From: Trichobilharzia szidati
Lineage: Eukaryota > Platyhelminthes > Trematoda > Strigeidida > Schistosomatidae
Reading direction: 5' to 3'
DNA: 64,000 nt
Assembly (NCBI GenBank): GCA_944472155.2
Contig: OX235279.1
Coordinates: forward strand, 142,882,920 to 142,946,919
Position numbers and translations under genes: made by a program. How positions within the stretch are numbered: the first letter of the stretch is position 1; every line of letters begins with the position of its first letter. The notes below the pieces were generated by a model that made no database searches, had not been told where the DNA came from, and saw nothing but the letters and a program-made list of their open reading frames with translations. Positions 61,641-64,000 of this stretch are shown here, in pieces.

Positions 61641-64000
61641 CACATTCCTGAAGATAGTCATTCGGAAATGGCCGTAATTCAGCACTTACAATGTACGAAG
61701 TAACTTAATCTATGCATAAGAGAGTCTCTGTTTAATGAACTGATTACTGGAGATCTACCATTAATAATCGTTATAATTATCAATGAGGCACATCTGTCTA
61801 CACTCGTAACTGGATTCATGCTCTTCAAAAGATTGGAATCTGTAATTAAGTACCGATGTCAGAAATTTTTCCACTAAAGTATTCAGAACACGGATATATT
61901 TGGTTGCAGAATTCTTTACTTAGCAAAAGTACAAGCCTTAATAATTAACGTCAAAACATAAAGAAGACAGTATTCAGTGGCTTGTACAATCGTGAATTCG
62001 TTTGATTCTTAAAATAATGGTAATGATAATAGTAATTGAGATAAAAATTTGTGATCACAACCATAGTAAAATACTGAGCGATAATACAGGTTATGTAACA
62101 TACAAAAAAATCTAAGAAAAAAGTGATTTTATTTGATAAACAAAACACATCGATTCAATATTATTTACTGATACCGTTTCAAACAAAATTTACCGAGCGT
62201 AAACACATCAAGACACTCACAAACTTTGTTTATATGATTTCATGATTTTATTGGTAGTAATATTTTTTATACCTTTACTCTTACCGTTGTGTCGTTTGCA
62301 TTGCCTATTTTAGGTGTGAATTCAATGAAGATAGGTTCAGTGATCAAACTCTGCTTTCGACTGCCTACACTTCTTTCAAGAATTGTAGTTCTGTCACACT
62401 ATATTGTGTGAATTGGTGTTAGTGTAAAAAATCTTCATTTCTCAAAGCTGTTCATCTTCCTGTATAAGTCTTAGAAAGGAGTATAAAATTAATAATATTA
62501 GTTGGCAGATATAACAACACATAACAAGGCAAGAGGTTTAACAAGTTTCAATTTAACACTCTAGTAATAAACTCCTTGAAAATAGACTCTTCGCTGAATA
62601 ACGTTTTCTTCAACCGAAATGTAATAATGACAAAATATAAAAACATTAATTTGCAATTTCGATCTGAAGAAAGGGTTCAAAACGTAGTTCCTTTGTCTGT
62701 ACTGTTTCTCAGTAATCTTCATTCTTCTTCTTTGTGATATGATCCGTTGCCTTCCTATCAAAAATTCTTGCAGAAGGTAGCATTGACATACTACTTGGAA
62801 ATTCCTGTCAGCAGCATACTCCACGAGATCACTTCTTTCGTTCTTTTTCAGACAAAAAGAGGTCATTCATTTTGTTTTATGATATATTAGTATATATGAT
62901 ATGACTGAATAAGTGAAAAGATTTCTACAACCTGGAAAAATTGATTTGATCGAGTGAACTAAGGCAGTATGTACAAAGATACTGAACGCAACACGACACC
63001 TCAGCTGAATATCGAATACAACTGCTTTCCCCCGGGTAATCTCTATTTCGTTTAGCCACAAAAATATCAGGAGTTAGAGACTGATCTGTGACGATATTTT
63101 CAGGCGAAAATACATCATATATATGTATATATACTTTTCCATACACGTAAAATCAACCTAGATGAGTTATGAAACAACCTATTCGGACTGGCTGTGTATC
63201 TTCGAAAATGTTTGAGTGTTAGGTAGCCGGAATATGAGTGAAACTGGACCTGATCAAAAATTTACTACAGTTAGAGAATCACTAAGTACTAGAGCGTCCT
63301 GGACAGCTGTCTCACATCCTAGGTGACTCACTACAAACTGCAGACTTTCATCAGCCTACACTAGAAGATGAGATGGCTGACGGTAATGCATGAGGAAACA
63401 AGAAGGGACTCTAGATGGCAGTGAACTAGCCAACAAGCCGCTACCGAAAACATATGCTAAACGGGACGTGGATGGATTGAAAATATGCAGAGGGGATCGT
63501 TGAGTGACATGAGATATCATGCCCTCTATTGGGACTGTCATATTGGAGTGTTACTATGAGTGTGGAGTCGTCTAACTTGACGAGAATTCATCTCAAGATA
63601 TGACAACATAATTAACTGATCGCCTGAAAATATCCCCCACACTGAAATAGACATAAAAGTCGGATTTAACTGTGACAGCAGTAACAAAGTTCTATTATTC
63701 AAAATATATGGTATATATAGTTAACAGAAAGTCAGGAATTCAAGTGATAAACAAATAGAAAAGTCTGGTTAGTTCCATAACATCGCAGATACTCAGAAAT
63801 TCAAGCCAAAAACAAACCACTAAAAAACTGTCCAATCAGTGAATGCATAAGTCATAACCTCAAGCCTAAAAACGATAGGTTGTCCGTCCAAACGAAAGAC
63901 CCAACTGAAAAGCTGCGAGTTGGGTGCCAGAGTACGAAATAGAAGGAAAACTGTTGGCAGTCGTGGAGACGGTTAAAAAGGTGGCAAAGTACAGGATGAA
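61641..64000. other. No host gene seen
   Basis: AT-rich. A 101-codon minus frame at 62866-62561 has no recognisable domain. A faint RTE-like piece is at 63330-63570. Confidence 0.45.
63330..63570 (+). repeat. Possible diverged RTE 3' fragment
   Basis: A weak resemblance in gene order and a few words (acatatgctaaacgggacgtggatggattg) to the RTE C-terminal region. Low support. Confidence 0.3.

Noticed and set aside
62561..62866. 101-codon minus-strand frame
   Set aside because: No recognisable motif, no supporting splice sites, and composition like surrounding non-coding DNA.

Overview
The window looks like AT-rich, repeat-dense genomic DNA from a flatworm, most likely a blood fluke (Schistosoma or a close relative). 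Three things point there: 334-bp repeats carrying a hammerhead-ribozyme sequence like the schistosome Sm-alpha satellite/SINE, many RTE (SR2-like) and CR1/jockey-like LINE fragments, and Penelope-like elements (PLEs) with GIY-YIG endonucleases. Short exons are separated by multi-kilobase introns full of repeats. No bacterial features, CRISPR arrays or functional tRNA genes were seen. Species cannot be settled from the sequence alone.

Two host genes can be reconstructed, both on the minus strand. (1) A homeobox-type gene starts at 16063. Exon 1 (16063-15223) encodes an N-terminal eh1-like motif. A 14.2-kb intron follows, then exon 2 (1041-237), which ends at the basic KRRRH stretch that opens many paired-class (Vsx/CHX10- or goosecoid-like) homeodomains. 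The homeodomain itself lies beyond the left edge. (2) A complete three-exon gene (58663-57903, 53342-53171, 49885-49430) encodes a 462-residue type II membrane protein with a LicD/fukutin-related-protein-like domain. All splice phases agree, and the acidic metal-binding motif is atypical.

The rest is mobile DNA and its remnants. Family A (unit about 334 bp, Sm-alpha-like) and family B (unit 394-399 bp) both combine a tRNA-like pol III head with a hammerhead ribozyme. All family A ribozymes seen here are damaged, but family B has three with complete cores (35153-35198 +, 59565-59610 -, 60252-60297 +). Several copies are circularly permuted and longer than one unit. At least six loci hold two oppositely oriented copies bounded by one 10-15-bp target-site duplication, so each inverted pair was probably inserted in a single event. 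This suggests reverse transcription of circular or multimeric ribozyme RNA with twin-priming-like inversion. PLEs at 35.4-36.9 kb and 55.9-57.7 kb carry their own hammerheads and are candidate sources of the machinery. Family C SINEs share their 3' tail with the RTE elements, so they probably use that LINE.

Layout: 0.2-16 kb homeobox exons and intron (nested A, B and C repeats, CR1-like LINE at 4.5-5.8 kb, RTE tail at 6.9-7.4 kb); 16-34 kb intergenic repeats, foldback at 27.4-28.0 kb, LINE ends at 30.9-33.2 kb; 34.8-37 kb ribozyme repeat and PLE; 38.2-46 kb degenerate LINEs; 46-49 kb inverted ribozyme pair and telomere-like tract; 49.4-58.7 kb LicD-like gene, with RTE and PLE copies in its introns; 58.9-64 kb repeats, including the best ribozyme inverted pair.
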